Below are positions 45,826 through 52,078 of a stretch of 64,000 bases of DNA, piece by piece. Within the stretch, counting starts at the first letter, position 1. Each line of letters opens with the position of its first letter. The DNA is from a virus, in the IMG/VR virus record IMGVR_UViG_3300045120_000483, positions 40,882-104,881 of that record. The stretch is one strand, 5' to 3'. Both the position numbers and the translations under genes were made by a program. The notes under the pieces are model-generated. The model searched no databases and was not told where the DNA came from. It was given only the letters and a program-made list of their open reading frames with translations.

Positions 45826-46052
45826 AGGTTGACGTGAAGGTGACTAGTGCGGGGAACGGCTCCCGGGCATATCCTAAAATTAGAAGGAGTATTGCCTACC
45901 AATACTTGGTTTGGTTCTCCACCCCTACAGTGGGGATAGTTGTATCCCAAGGTACGGGAACACAACTTCCCGGAAAATATTCAAATGATTGGGCCCCGGA
46001 GTGTTTTGAAGAGTGGACGGGAGAGGTCGTTTTAACGCTGACACAGGAGTAA
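45822..46052 (+). CDS. small beta-rich protein, 76 aa
   Basis: ATGA overlap with the HD gene and AAGGAG upstream. A beta-rich protein with no charged helices (YQYLVWFSTPTVGIVVSQ). It may be co-translated with the HD protein. Unknown function. Confidence 0.65.
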   Translation: MKVDVKVTSAGNGSRAYPKIRRSIAYQYLVWFSTPTVGIVVSQGTGTQLPGKYSNDWAPECFEEWTGEVVLTLTQE

Positions 46053-46055
46053 ATC

Positions 46056-46307
46056 ATGACATTGAGAGTCAAAGCTACAGAGGCCGAAGCTAAGAAAGCT
46101 GAGTTAGCGTTTCCCTGCCTGATGAGGTCCAAGAGCGATGGTTGGATTATGTTAGTTACGGGGGTAGAGAATAATATTGTTAGTGGTATGGTTGTTTCCG
46201 ATCCTAATAAGTATTGGTCTTCTCCGATCTTGAGATATTCGAATCGAATGACCGCTATTTCGACTCTTGAACCCTGGGTTGGTAAGGTAGAGTTTATTTC
46301 AGAGTAA
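46056..46307 (+). CDS. small protein, 83 aa
   Basis: Starts 3 bases after the previous stop with CAGGAG upstream. Helix then beta (LMRSKSDGWIMLVTGVENNI). Third gene of the HD operon. Unknown function. Confidence 0.65.
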   Translation: MTLRVKATEAEAKKAELAFPCLMRSKSDGWIMLVTGVENNIVSGMVVSDPNKYWSSPILRYSNRMTAISTLEPWVGKVEFISE

Positions 46308-46317
46308 GCCGGATGGT

Positions 46318-46416
46318 GGACAGTGAGGATGCATTCCCTGAGTGGTCAAAAGGGCCGGTCTTTTAAACCGATGCGAAAGCTACGTGGGTTCGAATCCCCC
46401 TGCATCCTCACTGTCC
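46318..46416 (+). ncRNA. class II tRNA-like RNA with UUU loop and 16-bp acceptor stem
   Basis: Core 46327-46407: acceptor GGATGCA/TGCATCC, Ser/Leu-type D-arm, anticodon arm CGGT-CTTTTAA-ACCG (the exact loop of tRNA-Lys UUU), long variable arm with GCGAAAGC, T-loop TTCGAAT. GGACAGTGA before and TCACTGTCC after extend the acceptor to 16 perfect bp. No CCA is encoded. Confidence 0.55.
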
Positions 46417-47250
46417 ATTATCATATAATTTATAGAGGTCTTTGATTTTAAGACCGGTTTTGTTTTCTACATAACTGAAAACCTCCTGGAGGTCCGGTAG
46501 ATAAAGAATTTGGATGGGTTCTGTTACTCCTGAAAGTTTAAAGTCATCAACGGGAGATTTGAAGCCTTTGATTTCGATTAATTTTCCGTTTACCCGAAAG
46601 TCTGGGTAAAAGTTATGTTCTCTTTGAGTTATAGGATTGAAGTATAGATAAGGGGCCTTGTTTCTAGTAATGGAAATTTGGTGTTCTGTGCAAAAAATAT
46701 AGTAAGCTATTTCGTATGTGGAATTACAAAAAAATCCTTGATAGTATCCCTGTTTTCCTCTCCCCGCCCGGTGTCGAAAGCATCCAGGTTTTCCTTTTTT
46801 AGTTATGCTGATATTCTTCGCAGAAAGCGCCTTATTGCACTTAAGAGAACATGTCTTTAAACGTCGGTGTGTATATGGAAGAGGTACCTTGCATTCTTGA
46901 CATATTGAGGGAGATTGCAAATAAAGCTTTTTTGTGATTAAAGATTTTTGTTGTCCTGATATTCTAGAAATTTCCGAAAGACGTTTTTTAGTTTCTGATG
47001 AATGTTGCCACCCGCTTTCTTCTCTCTTTTTCATATTAGCTTTAGCTCCACAAGATTTAGAACAATACCGATATAAGCGACTTTTGTAGGAAATAGGATT
47101 CTGACAAAATTCACAGATTTTTGGGTTTAAAGCGTATTTTTGTTGACTACGCTCAGAAAGCCTGATACCATGGCAAGTAGGAGAACAAATTTTACTTCGC
47201 GGGTCTTGAGGGGTAAAAGGGGCTGAACAAACAAGACAAGAAATTGTCAT
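46408..47250 (-). CDS. zinc-finger/PD-(D/E)xK putative homing endonuclease, 280 aa
   Basis: N-terminal half holds several C-x2-C...C-x3-C units (CLVCSAPF, CSPTCHG, CEFCQNP, CSKSCGA, CQECKVP, CSLKCNK). The C-terminal half has FYPDFRVNGKLIEIKGF, a PD-(D/E)xK nuclease core (D..ExK). This arrangement fits homing or restriction-type nucleases. AT-rich and antisense within the tRNA array. Its final codons (46408-46416) form one arm of the extended stem of the tRNA-like RNA at 46318. Confidence 0.8.
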   Translation of the reverse strand: MTISCLVCSAPFTPQDPRSKICSPTCHGIRLSERSQQKYALNPKICEFCQNPISYKSRLYRYCSKSCGAKANMKKREESGWQHSSETKKRLSEISRISGQQKSLITKKLYLQSPSICQECKVPLPYTHRRLKTCSLKCNKALSAKNISITKKGKPGCFRHRAGRGKQGYYQGFFCNSTYEIAYYIFCTEHQISITRNKAPYLYFNPITQREHNFYPDFRVNGKLIEIKGFKSPVDDFKLSGVTEPIQILYLPDLQEVFSYVENKTGLKIKDLYKLYDNGQ

Positions 47251-47310
47251 TTCTAGAATTAACTCCGGAGTTGATAGGTTACAACTCTATTTATCTTCCA
47301 AAATATAGAT

Positions 47311-47384
47311 GGATCAATGGCTAGACTGGCAATGCAACGGACTCTTAATCCGTCCCCATGGGGGTTCGATTCCCCCTTGATCCT
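47311..47384 (+). tRNA. tRNA-Lys(CTT)
   Basis: Acceptor GGATCAA/TTGATCC, anticodon arm ACGGA-CTCTTAA-TCCGT, T-arm GGGGG-TTCGATT-CCCCC, discriminator T, encoded CCA. Confidence 0.9.
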
Positions 47385-47393
47385 CCAAAATTA

Positions 47394-47458
47394 TGCGGAG
47401 TTCCGATCTGGAAGTAACAAGAACTAATAGGATTTATCCTGATTAGTCCTCCGCACCA
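47394..47458 (+). ncRNA. two-armed tRNA-like RNA ending in CCA
   Basis: TGCGGAG (47394) pairs perfectly with CTCCGCA before CCA. Inside are only a D-like TTCC-GATCT-GGAA and a 10-bp hairpin (ACTAAT..AGGA-TTTA-TCCT..ATTAGT). No T-arm or anticodon loop. Confidence 0.4.
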
Positions 47459-47463
47459 AGTTT

Positions 47464-47536
47464 ACCCGTAGATGCTGCTAGTTGTGGCAGAATGATTGTC
47501 AATCATTTGAGTGGAGGGCAGAACTCCATACGGGTG
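47464..47536 (+). tRNA. tRNA-Asp(GTC) with variant T-loop
   Basis: Acceptor ACCCGTA/TACGGGT, anticodon arm AATGA-TTGTCAA-TCATT, T-stem TGGAG/CTCCA with loop GGCAGAA, G73 as expected for Asp, encoded CCA. D-loop without GG. Confidence 0.8.
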
Positions 47537-47544
47537 CCATTTAA

Positions 47545-47601
47545 GGGGTCGGGTATATTGGTACCAGATAAGATGCGGTAAAAGTCCGTCTCACCCCACC
47601 A
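47545..47601 (+). ncRNA. tRNA-like RNA without an anticodon arm, CCA end
   Basis: GGGGT..ACCCC acceptor, D-like hairpin GGTA-TATTGG-TACC, an 8-base linker, T-like hairpin GCGG-TAAAAGT-CCGT, A73 and CCA. 57 nt in all. Confidence 0.4.
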
Positions 47602-47606
47602 AGTCA

Positions 47607-47675
47607 GGAAGAAACATCGGTGCAAATCCGGTACAGATAACGGTTTCTGTTCGTCCAGTAGACTAGGACGCTTCC
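47607..47675 (+). ncRNA. circularly permuted tRNA-like gene 1
   Basis: Order along the strand: GGAAG (39-43 position), AAAC, T-arm ATCGG-TGCAAAT-CCGGT, 3' acceptor strand ACAGATA, ACGG, 5' acceptor strand TTTCTGT, TC, D-arm GTCC-AGTAGACTA-GGAC, G, CTTCC (27-31 position). CTTCC pairs with GGAAG, so all four stems form but the chain is opened at the anticodon loop. The T-arm is almost identical to that of the initiator-like tRNA. Confidence 0.6.
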
Positions 47676-47683
47676 GCTCCTAC

Positions 47684-47757
47684 CTGGGTATAGCTTTCCC
47701 CTAAGAGTGGTTTCTGGGGGTAAAGGGTGAGCGTCCCATAAAAAACGGAACCCACTA
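47684..47757 (+). ncRNA. structured RNA between the two permuted genes
   Basis: TGGGT/ACCCA closure, a long CTTTCCCC/GGGG..AAAG arm and GGG-TGAGCGT-CCC. Not assignable to a standard tRNA. Confidence 0.25.
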
Positions 47758-47765
47758 ATTTTGAG

Positions 47766-47846
47766 CTAGGGGGAGATACGGTTCGATTCCGATACTAGTC
47801 GCGCGTGAAAGCTAGTTGGACCTAATGGATATGGTCGCCCCCGTTA
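47766..47846 (+). ncRNA. circularly permuted tRNA-like gene 2
   Basis: Order: GGGGG (47769-47773), AGAT, T-arm with canonical loop TTCGATT, 3' acceptor strand ACTAGTC, 9-base linker, 5' acceptor strand AGCTAGT, TG, D-arm GACC-TAATGGATAT-GGTC with canonical GG, G, CCCCC, GTTA. CCCCC pairs with GGGGG. The next tRNA starts at 47847, so the 5' half ends with GTTA. No CCA. Confidence 0.65.
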
Positions 47847-47934
47847 CCCGTCTAGAACTGGTGTTCAGAGGAGCCTTATAAACTCTTTGCTCCGGACTGG
47901 AGTCTTTGGCGCGGATCGTAACCGTGAGGCGGGA
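47847..47934 (+). tRNA. class II tRNA with anticodon TAT
   Basis: Acceptor CCCGTCT/AGGCGGG, anticodon loop CTTATAA, variable arm CTCC-GGACT-GGAG, T-stem CGCGG/CCGTG with loop ATCGTAA, A73, encoded CCA. TAT reads Ile AUA, but a long variable arm is foreign to tRNA-Ile, so amino-acid identity is uncertain. Confidence 0.65.
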
Positions 47935-47953
47935 CCAATTTAAGGAGTCTGTT

Positions 47954-48121
47954 ATGGAAGATGAAGAGGAAATATTCTACCGGGTTAAGTGTGTTCATTG
48001 CGGTCGTTTCATGTCGTCCAAAGACGCCCGTTATCACTTTATTCCGGATAGTCATTTTGGACCGGAAGAGGGATGGTGGGAGCATCGGGGATACTGTAAT
48101 GAAAATATATCTAAAGTTTGA
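47954..48121 (+). CDS. small zinc-finger-like protein, 55 aa
   Basis: AAGGAG precedes ATG 47954. VKCVHCGRFM and a later HFIPDSHFG and YCNEN give C-x-x-C plus His/Cys ligands. The rusA-like gene starts inside its 3' end. Unknown function. Confidence 0.65.
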   Translation: MEDEEEIFYRVKCVHCGRFMSSKDARYHFIPDSHFGPEEGWWEHRGYCNENISKV

Positions 48122-48491
48122 TGAGAATGTCTTTCCCCCGAAGCTGACGCTTTCTGTCAAAGGTGCTCCCCATTCCCGTCAACACCGGGCAATTTTTAAG
48201 ACTTATCGAAATGCAATCTGGGAAGCTTGGGAGAAGGCAGGTTATAATCATCAGATTGATTATCCCATTGACCTGGACGTAATTTTTTGTGATCCGGCAT
48301 CACCAGATTTAGACCATACCCTAATGGCGCTCTATTCTGCTATTGATGGCAAGTCCACGCTGAAGGGTAATAAGAATGACAAGAGTCCAAGGCACCCGGC
48401 TCTGATGACGGATGATGGATATATTTCAGAAATTCGAATGCGAAACTTCTGGCCTAACGAAGCTACCAGAGCCGACAACCGAATCTATTAA
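48099..48491 (+). CDS. rusA: RusA-like Holliday-junction resolvase, 130 aa
   Basis: ATG 48099 with GGGGAT upstream, overlapping the previous gene. SPDLDHTLMALYSAIDG followed by ALMTDDGYISEIRMR matches the RusA core (PDxDN..k..lDaL and DD..V), whose aspartates bind magnesium. It cuts four-way junctions; a second resolvase besides the endonuclease VII-type gene. N-terminal strand LTLSVKGAPHSRQHR fits the family. Confidence 0.82.
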   Translation: MKIYLKFDENVFPPKLTLSVKGAPHSRQHRAIFKTYRNAIWEAWEKAGYNHQIDYPIDLDVIFCDPASPDLDHTLMALYSAIDGKSTLKGNKNDKSPRHPALMTDDGYISEIRMRNFWPNEATRADNRIY

Positions 48492-48505
48492 CAGGGAGAG
48501 AGATT

Positions 48506-48820
48506 ATGCAAGCAGAGATCAAGACCAAGTGGGCGAACGCTCTTCGTTCCGGAAAGTATGCCCAGGGCACCGGGGGCCTTAAGAAAGATAATGCCTTTTG
48601 TTGTTTGGGAGTCCTTTGTGATATTATTAATCCCGATGGTTGGGAGGATAGTACCATACCATCCCAAAGATTTACTTATGGAGGAGAAAGTTCTTATTGT
48701 TCCTTACCCGAAAGCCTAAAGACAGAGCTTGGGTTTAAAGCTACTCTGAGGTTCATTGAAATGAATGATCAACAAGGACGATCTTTCGACTATATTGCAG
48801 ATTATGTGGAGAACCTATGA
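48506..48820 (+). CDS. CCLGVLC-family phage protein, 104 aa
   Basis: WANALRSGKYAQGTGGLKKD then FCCLGVLCDI and a C-terminal FDYIADYVENL. The same pattern is in the 54016 gene and, more distantly, the 63468 gene, so it is a paralogous family within this genome. I recall such proteins in many phages; function unknown. GGGAG upstream. Confidence 0.7.
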   Translation: MQAEIKTKWANALRSGKYAQGTGGLKKDNAFCCLGVLCDIINPDGWEDSTIPSQRFTYGGESSYCSLPESLKTELGFKATLRFIEMNDQQGRSFDYIADYVENL

Positions 48821-49005
48821 CCGTCCTGGAGCAATTTATAGAAACTTTTGGGGAAGCTTGTGATATGGATTCGCCGGACAGACTGTTTGTCTTCAAATCA
48901 ATTCTTCTTGAGTTTGCCACCTTGGCTATAAATGATAAGGACTTTCAAGAAGAAGTGCTTTCCGAAGCAAAGAAGGTCAATGAAATTTTAGCTAAAATGA
49001 CATAA
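48817..49005 (+). CDS. small helical protein, 62 aa
   Basis: ATGA overlap with the CCLGVLC-type gene. Entirely helical and acidic (EQFIETFGEACDMDSPDRL). The tRNA-Arg begins at the next base after its stop. Unknown function. Confidence 0.6.
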   Translation: MTVLEQFIETFGEACDMDSPDRLFVFKSILLEFATLAINDKDFQEEVLSEAKKVNEILAKMT

Positions 49006-49078
49006 GCCTACGTAATTCAATGGATAGAAATCATGCCTTCGAAGCATGAAGTTGCGGGTCCGAATCCTGCCGTAGGTT
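49006..49078 (+). tRNA. tRNA-Arg(TCG)
   Basis: Acceptor GCCTACG/CGTAGGT, anticodon arm CATGC-CTTCGAA-GCATG, T-arm GCGGG-TCCGAAT-CCTGC, encoded CCA. Begins at the base following the upstream stop codon. Confidence 0.9.
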
Positions 49079-49100
49079 CCACCTTAAAAAAGGATATATT

Positions 49101-49448
49101 ATGAAGCAACATAGTTTTCGTTATATTCTGCTTGAGCTTTTTGATGGAAATAATGTTTATTGGGATTATGGGTCGCCGCTCATTCTGAGAAAAGATGAAA
49201 CTTTTACATTTTTTGCGGCTTATTCTGCCAAAGATTTTCCGGAGTTTGAGGACCGACTAGCCATCAATTCTATGATACTTCCTAAAAAAGTAGTCTGGAA
49301 ATGGGATGATCTAGGTTCTAAAAAAGAGGCGGCCGGTACTTTCTCCTTGAGAGAGAAGCTTCCAGATTTTGCGCGCAGACTATCTGTCAAAGGTGTTAAT
49401 GATCCAACAGCCCTTAAAGCTGAAGGTCGGGTCCTGACCAAAGACTAA
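49101..49448 (+). CDS. protein of unknown function, 115 aa
   Basis: AAGGATATATT precedes ATG 49101. Mixed alpha/beta, aromatic-rich (FRYILLELFDGNNVYWDYG). No motif recognised. Single cargo gene after tRNA-Arg. Confidence 0.65.
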   Translation: MKQHSFRYILLELFDGNNVYWDYGSPLILRKDETFTFFAAYSAKDFPEFEDRLAINSMILPKKVVWKWDDLGSKKEAAGTFSLREKLPDFARRLSVKGVNDPTALKAEGRVLTKD

Positions 49449-49474
49449 ATTCACTTGTAGTCATACAACACTAT

Positions 49475-49939
49475 TTACTTGCATTCGTCAAAAATCTGAA
49501 ATGCCACAATTTGATCTGCCATCATGTAGCTGACTTTAGGCGTCAGGGGTCGTCTAGTGTCGATGAATGCCTGGACGATCTCCGGATAGAATCTTCGAAT
49601 TAGCATATCAGTTAGTTCGGGTTCCGGAACACTCCCTCTAGGGGTCTGGGTAGATGCCAAATGAAAACCAAAGCTGGCCCGGGGAGTCACACAGACTTGT
49701 TCCTTGGGAAGCATCAGAACAAGGGTACAGGCAGAGACACACCAGCCATCGATTTTGACCGGGGCATGAGAGGCCAGAAGGCGTTTATACCATTTGTTAT
49801 ATTCATCGACTTCGCCACCCCAATCATCTGCAATGGTGAAGTAGGTCTGACCGGAAGAGATAGAGGAAGTAGCAGGTTGGGCAAAACAGGTGGAGATTGT
49901 CAGAAAAAGAGCAAAAAAAGTCGAAAGAAATCTTGACAT
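49475..49939 (-). CDS. exported ClpP-like-fold protein (COG3904-like), 154 aa
   Basis: N-terminal signal peptide (FLSTFFALFLTISTCFAQ). WCVSACTLVLMLPKEQVCVT then ASFGFHLA resembles COG3904-type predicted periplasmic proteins with a ClpP/crotonase fold, in which Ser and His may be catalytic and the cysteines form a disulfide. Antisense within the array and host-like in style, so probably acquired from a bacterium. Substrate unknown. Confidence 0.7.
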   Translation of the reverse strand: MSRFLSTFFALFLTISTCFAQPATSSISSGQTYFTIADDWGGEVDEYNKWYKRLLASHAPVKIDGWCVSACTLVLMLPKEQVCVTPRASFGFHLASTQTPRGSVPEPELTDMLIRRFYPEIVQAFIDTRRPLTPKVSYMMADQIVAFQIFDECK

Positions 49940-49961
49940 GGGGCCTCTCTCTTGATAAGAT
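49933..49961 (+). promoter_or_regulatory. sigma70-like promoter for the 50081 operon
   Basis: TTGACA at 49933-49938, 17 bp, TAAGAT at 49956-49961. Confidence 0.6.
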
Positions 49962-50080
49962 ACTAGGCATATTTAGCAAATTAGGAATTAGCCCGGAAGT
50001 AAGGCAATTCCTGATACCGAAGAAGGGGACTAACGTATTCCTCTTTTTCACCCCAATTTTCTGTGAAAAGGAACTTTATT

Positions 50081-50428
50081 ATGTCAGAGGTAGAGAAAGT
50101 CGTTCTGTCCCCCGAACAAATTCTGAATAGGGCAGCCGACCTGATTGATAAGAATGGTTTGGCCAAGGCAAGCTTTTGTACGGCGGACTTAGGAAACGAT
50201 TGGACGGAACAGGATTGTTTCTGTATAGCGGGGGCTATTGCTTTTGCTTCTGGTTATTCTGGTTCGCCCCGGTCTCCAATAAAATTACATAAGGCTTATA
50301 GTATTCCCCTTGAGAAGGAGTTTAGAGACTCTACTGAGGCCTTTGAATGGAATGATGACCCCAAAACCACCAAAAAAATGGTAGTCAATTGTTTGAGAGA
50401 TATGGCAAAGAAGGAGACGAAATCATGA
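50081..50428 (+). CDS. DUF6197-like phage protein, 115 aa
   Basis: ATG 50081 follows AAAGGA. ILNRAADLIDKNGLAKASFC and DCFCIAGAIAFA: an N-terminal helix, then a Cys-rich G-A-I motif, as in the DUF6197 group. Paralogous to the next gene and, in outline, to the 51249 gene. Function unknown. Confidence 0.65.
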   Translation: MSEVEKVVLSPEQILNRAADLIDKNGLAKASFCTADLGNDWTEQDCFCIAGAIAFASGYSGSPRSPIKLHKAYSIPLEKEFRDSTEAFEWNDDPKTTKKMVVNCLRDMAKKETKS

Positions 50429-50748
50429 GCACTCTGAAGGATGTCTATCTAAAAGCGGCGGAATTGATTGAGAAGAATGGCCTCTACACGGCCGGGGGAT
50501 ATGCCAATAAACCTCTTTATTGTTGTAAAGAAAATGATTGTGTTTGTATAGCCGGGGCAGTTGTGATTGCTAAGGGGTTGTTGCTTGGTAAAGATGAATT
50601 CGATAATTATGCTAAAGAAGCAACAAAACCTTTGTTTTGTTATTTTGACCCGGATGGTCAATATGATAAACTGTTTGATTGGAATGACAGTCAAGGTACC
50701 AAGGAAGCAGCTATAGCAATCCTGAAAGAGATTGCCGAAACACTGTGA
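50425..50748 (+). CDS. DUF6197-like phage protein, 107 aa
   Basis: GGAG precedes ATG 50425, which overlaps the previous stop. YLKAAELIEKNGLYTAGGYA and DCVCIAGAVVIAKG repeat the pattern of its neighbour, so the two arose by tandem duplication. Function unknown. Confidence 0.65.
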   Translation: MSTLKDVYLKAAELIEKNGLYTAGGYANKPLYCCKENDCVCIAGAVVIAKGLLLGKDEFDNYAKEATKPLFCYFDPDGQYDKLFDWNDSQGTKEAAIAILKEIAETL

Positions 50749-51026
50749 GTTTTAGTCCACATGAAGCATTTGCCGCATGGTGGAACGCTCATTCCCATGA
50801 GGATCGACAAAGGTTAGTAACTGATAATGTACATATTGCTCTTGGAACGTGGGAGAGGATCGAAGGCCGGGATGTTTATATACGACAAATAGGTCAAAGT
50901 TACAGAGTTTGCCCGATCAGTATATTTTCGGAGCCATTAATTGGTGGTCCCGAATCGGGCACCAGTTCAAGCGGGAGTAGTTCAATGACAGAACATTGCT
51001 TTGCCAAGGCAAATACGGGGGTTTGA
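50745..51026 (+). CDS. small protein running into tRNA-Gly, up to 93 aa
   Basis: GTG start at 50745 overlapping the previous stop. MSFSPHEAFAAWWNAHSHED looks like a genuine N-terminus, but the last 18 codons run through tRNA-Gly, and a CCA-ended hairpin (TGGTG/CACCA, about 50943-50964) also lies inside. The C-terminus is therefore probably not selected as protein. Confidence 0.45.
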   Translation: MSFSPHEAFAAWWNAHSHEDRQRLVTDNVHIALGTWERIEGRDVYIRQIGQSYRVCPISIFSEPLIGGPESGTSSSGSSSMTEHCFAKANTGV

Positions 51027-51041
51027 TTCCCCCTTTCCGCT
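50971..51041 (+). tRNA. tRNA-Gly(GCC)
   Basis: Acceptor GCGGGAG/TTTCCGC, anticodon loop TTGCCAA, T-arm with loop TTTGATT, discriminator T, encoded CCA. Confidence 0.88.
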
Positions 51042-51050
51042 CCAGTTTAT

Positions 51051-51134
51051 GGAAATGTCAACTAGCGGGGAGCTAGCACTGTTTGGAAAACAGTTGAGAC
51101 CGAAAGGTTGAGGGATCGTTTCCCTGAGTTTCCG
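51051..51134 (+). tRNA. tRNA-Ser(GGA) with variant T-loop
   Basis: Class II: acceptor GGAAATG/AGTTTCC, anticodon arm ACTGT-TTGGAAA-ACAGT, variable arm, T-loop ATCGTTT, G73, encoded CCA. Confidence 0.8.
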
Positions 51135-51146
51135 CCATTTTAAGTA

Positions 51147-51219
51147 GGGCCTGTAGTGATAGAAGGTAGCATTCCGCACTTGCAATGCGGGGGACACGGG
51201 GCAGTACCGTGCTGGTCCA
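51147..51219 (+). tRNA. tRNA-Ala(TGC), copy 2, with variant T-loop
   Basis: Acceptor GGGCCTG/CTGGTCC, anticodon arm CCGCA-CTTGCAA-TGCGG, T-stem CACGG/CCGTG with loop GGCAGTA, A73, encoded CCA. The same anticodon as the canonical copy at 41221. Confidence 0.8.
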
Positions 51220-51248
51220 CCATTTAACATAATGAAAGGAAATACATC

Positions 51249-51716
51249 ATGGAAGCGTCAGAGGTTTTGAAGATTGTTGCTAACGGACTGGCCTCTCAGG
51301 GGGGCCCGGCTTATGAAAGTGGAGCGTGTCTTTATCGGGCTTCGGGAGGTCGAAAGTGTGCGGCCGGATGGATCATTACCGATGAAGAGATTATGAGGGG
51401 CGTTCGGAGTATGAATTTATCTAGCTTGAAACATGAAGGAACCCTTCCAAAGAGTTGTGAGGAACATTTTAGTCTATTAGAATTATTGCAAGAAGTTCAT
51501 GATAGTTGTGCTTTGAATTATTCATATGTTTCAGTAACAAAACCCGAACCGGATCAATTGGCTATGTGGAAGAATGTCCATGGACCATGCGGTATTGCAA
51601 CCAAACTGAGAAGGGTTGCCCGGGAAAATGATCTTGATCCGGAGATTGTGACTGAAGCGTTCAAAAATTATGGAGGGGTCACGGCCGATTCCGATGATGC
51701 TAGAAATAGCGAATAA
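51249..51716 (+). CDS. Cys-containing phage protein related in outline to DUF6197, 155 aa
   Basis: AAAGGAAATACATC precedes ATG 51249. Helix (ASEVLKIVANGLASQGGPAY), then CLYRASGGRKCAAGWIITDE, the Cys-G-W pattern of the same broad family as 50081. The last 45 bases also form the 5' part of a tRNA-like RNA (51672-51727). Function unknown. Confidence 0.65.
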   Translation: MEASEVLKIVANGLASQGGPAYESGACLYRASGGRKCAAGWIITDEEIMRGVRSMNLSSLKHEGTLPKSCEEHFSLLELLQEVHDSCALNYSYVSVTKPEPDQLAMWKNVHGPCGIATKLRRVARENDLDPEIVTEAFKNYGGVTADSDDARNSE

Positions 51717-51727
51717 AACCTCCGCCA
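51672..51727 (+). ncRNA. two-armed tRNA-like RNA ending in CCA, copy of the 41302 type
   Basis: GGAGG (51672) pairs with CCTCC (51719), then G and CCA. Two inner hairpins: CGG-CCGATT-CCG and GCTA-GAAA-TAGC. Starts TTATGGAGGGGT exactly as the 41302 element, so the two are related. Overlaps the end of the 51249 gene. Confidence 0.4.
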
Positions 51728-51736
51728 AATTTTAAT

Positions 51737-51808
51737 GACTTGGTAGCTCAGTGACAGAGCGGGAGTCCGTTAAACTCTTGGTCGGGGGTTTGATTCCCTC
51801 CCTTGTCT
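51737..51808 (+). tRNA. tRNA-Asn(GTT), copy 1
   Basis: Acceptor GACTTGG/CCTTGTC (two mismatches), anticodon arm GGAGT-CCGTTAA-ACTCT (C33), T-loop TTTGATT, discriminator T, encoded CCA. Confidence 0.8.
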
Positions 51809-51825
51809 CCAAATTAAAAATTTAT

Positions 51826-51903
51826 TCCCACGAAGGCGAAGCAAGGTGCATTCGCGTCCGCTGTTAACGGAAGATTAGGCAGGTTCGATTCCTGCGGTGG
51901 GAG
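51826..51903 (+). tRNA. tRNA-Asn(GTT), copy 2
   Basis: Acceptor TCCCACG/GGTGGGA, long D-arm (GCGAA/TTCGC), anticodon loop CTGTTAA, T-arm GCAGG-TTCGATT-CCTGC, G73 as usual for Asn, encoded CCA. Confidence 0.85.
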
Positions 51904-51912
51904 CCAATTTTT

Positions 51913-51984
51913 GGGGTATTCGTCTAGCGGTCAGGATGCTGCTTTCTCAATGCAGTGACAGGGATTCAACTTCCCTATACCCTA
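51913..51984 (+). tRNA. tRNA-Glu(CTC)
   Basis: Acceptor GGGGTAT/ATACCCT, anticodon loop TTCTCAA, T-arm AGGGA-TTCAACT-TCCCT, A73, encoded CCA. Confidence 0.88.
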
Positions 51985-51993
51985 CCAGTTCAT

Positions 51994-52067
51994 ACTCTAG
52001 TAGCTCAGTGGAATAGAGCGTCACCCTGCGAAGGTGAGGGTCGGAAGTTCGAATCTTCCTTAGAGTG
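51994..52067 (+). tRNA. tRNA-Arg(GCG)
   Basis: Acceptor ACTCTAG/TTAGAGT, anticodon arm TCACC-CTGCGAA-GGTGA, T-arm GGAAG-TTCGAAT-CTTCC, G73, encoded CCA. Confidence 0.92.
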
Positions 52068-52078
52068 CCATAGAAAAA

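Noticed and set aside
51672-51727. tracrRNA-like hairpin GCTA-GAAA-TAGC
   Set aside because: Resembles the guide-RNA tetraloop only by chance; no Cas gene or repeat is present and the element is better explained as a CCA-ended tRNA-like RNA.
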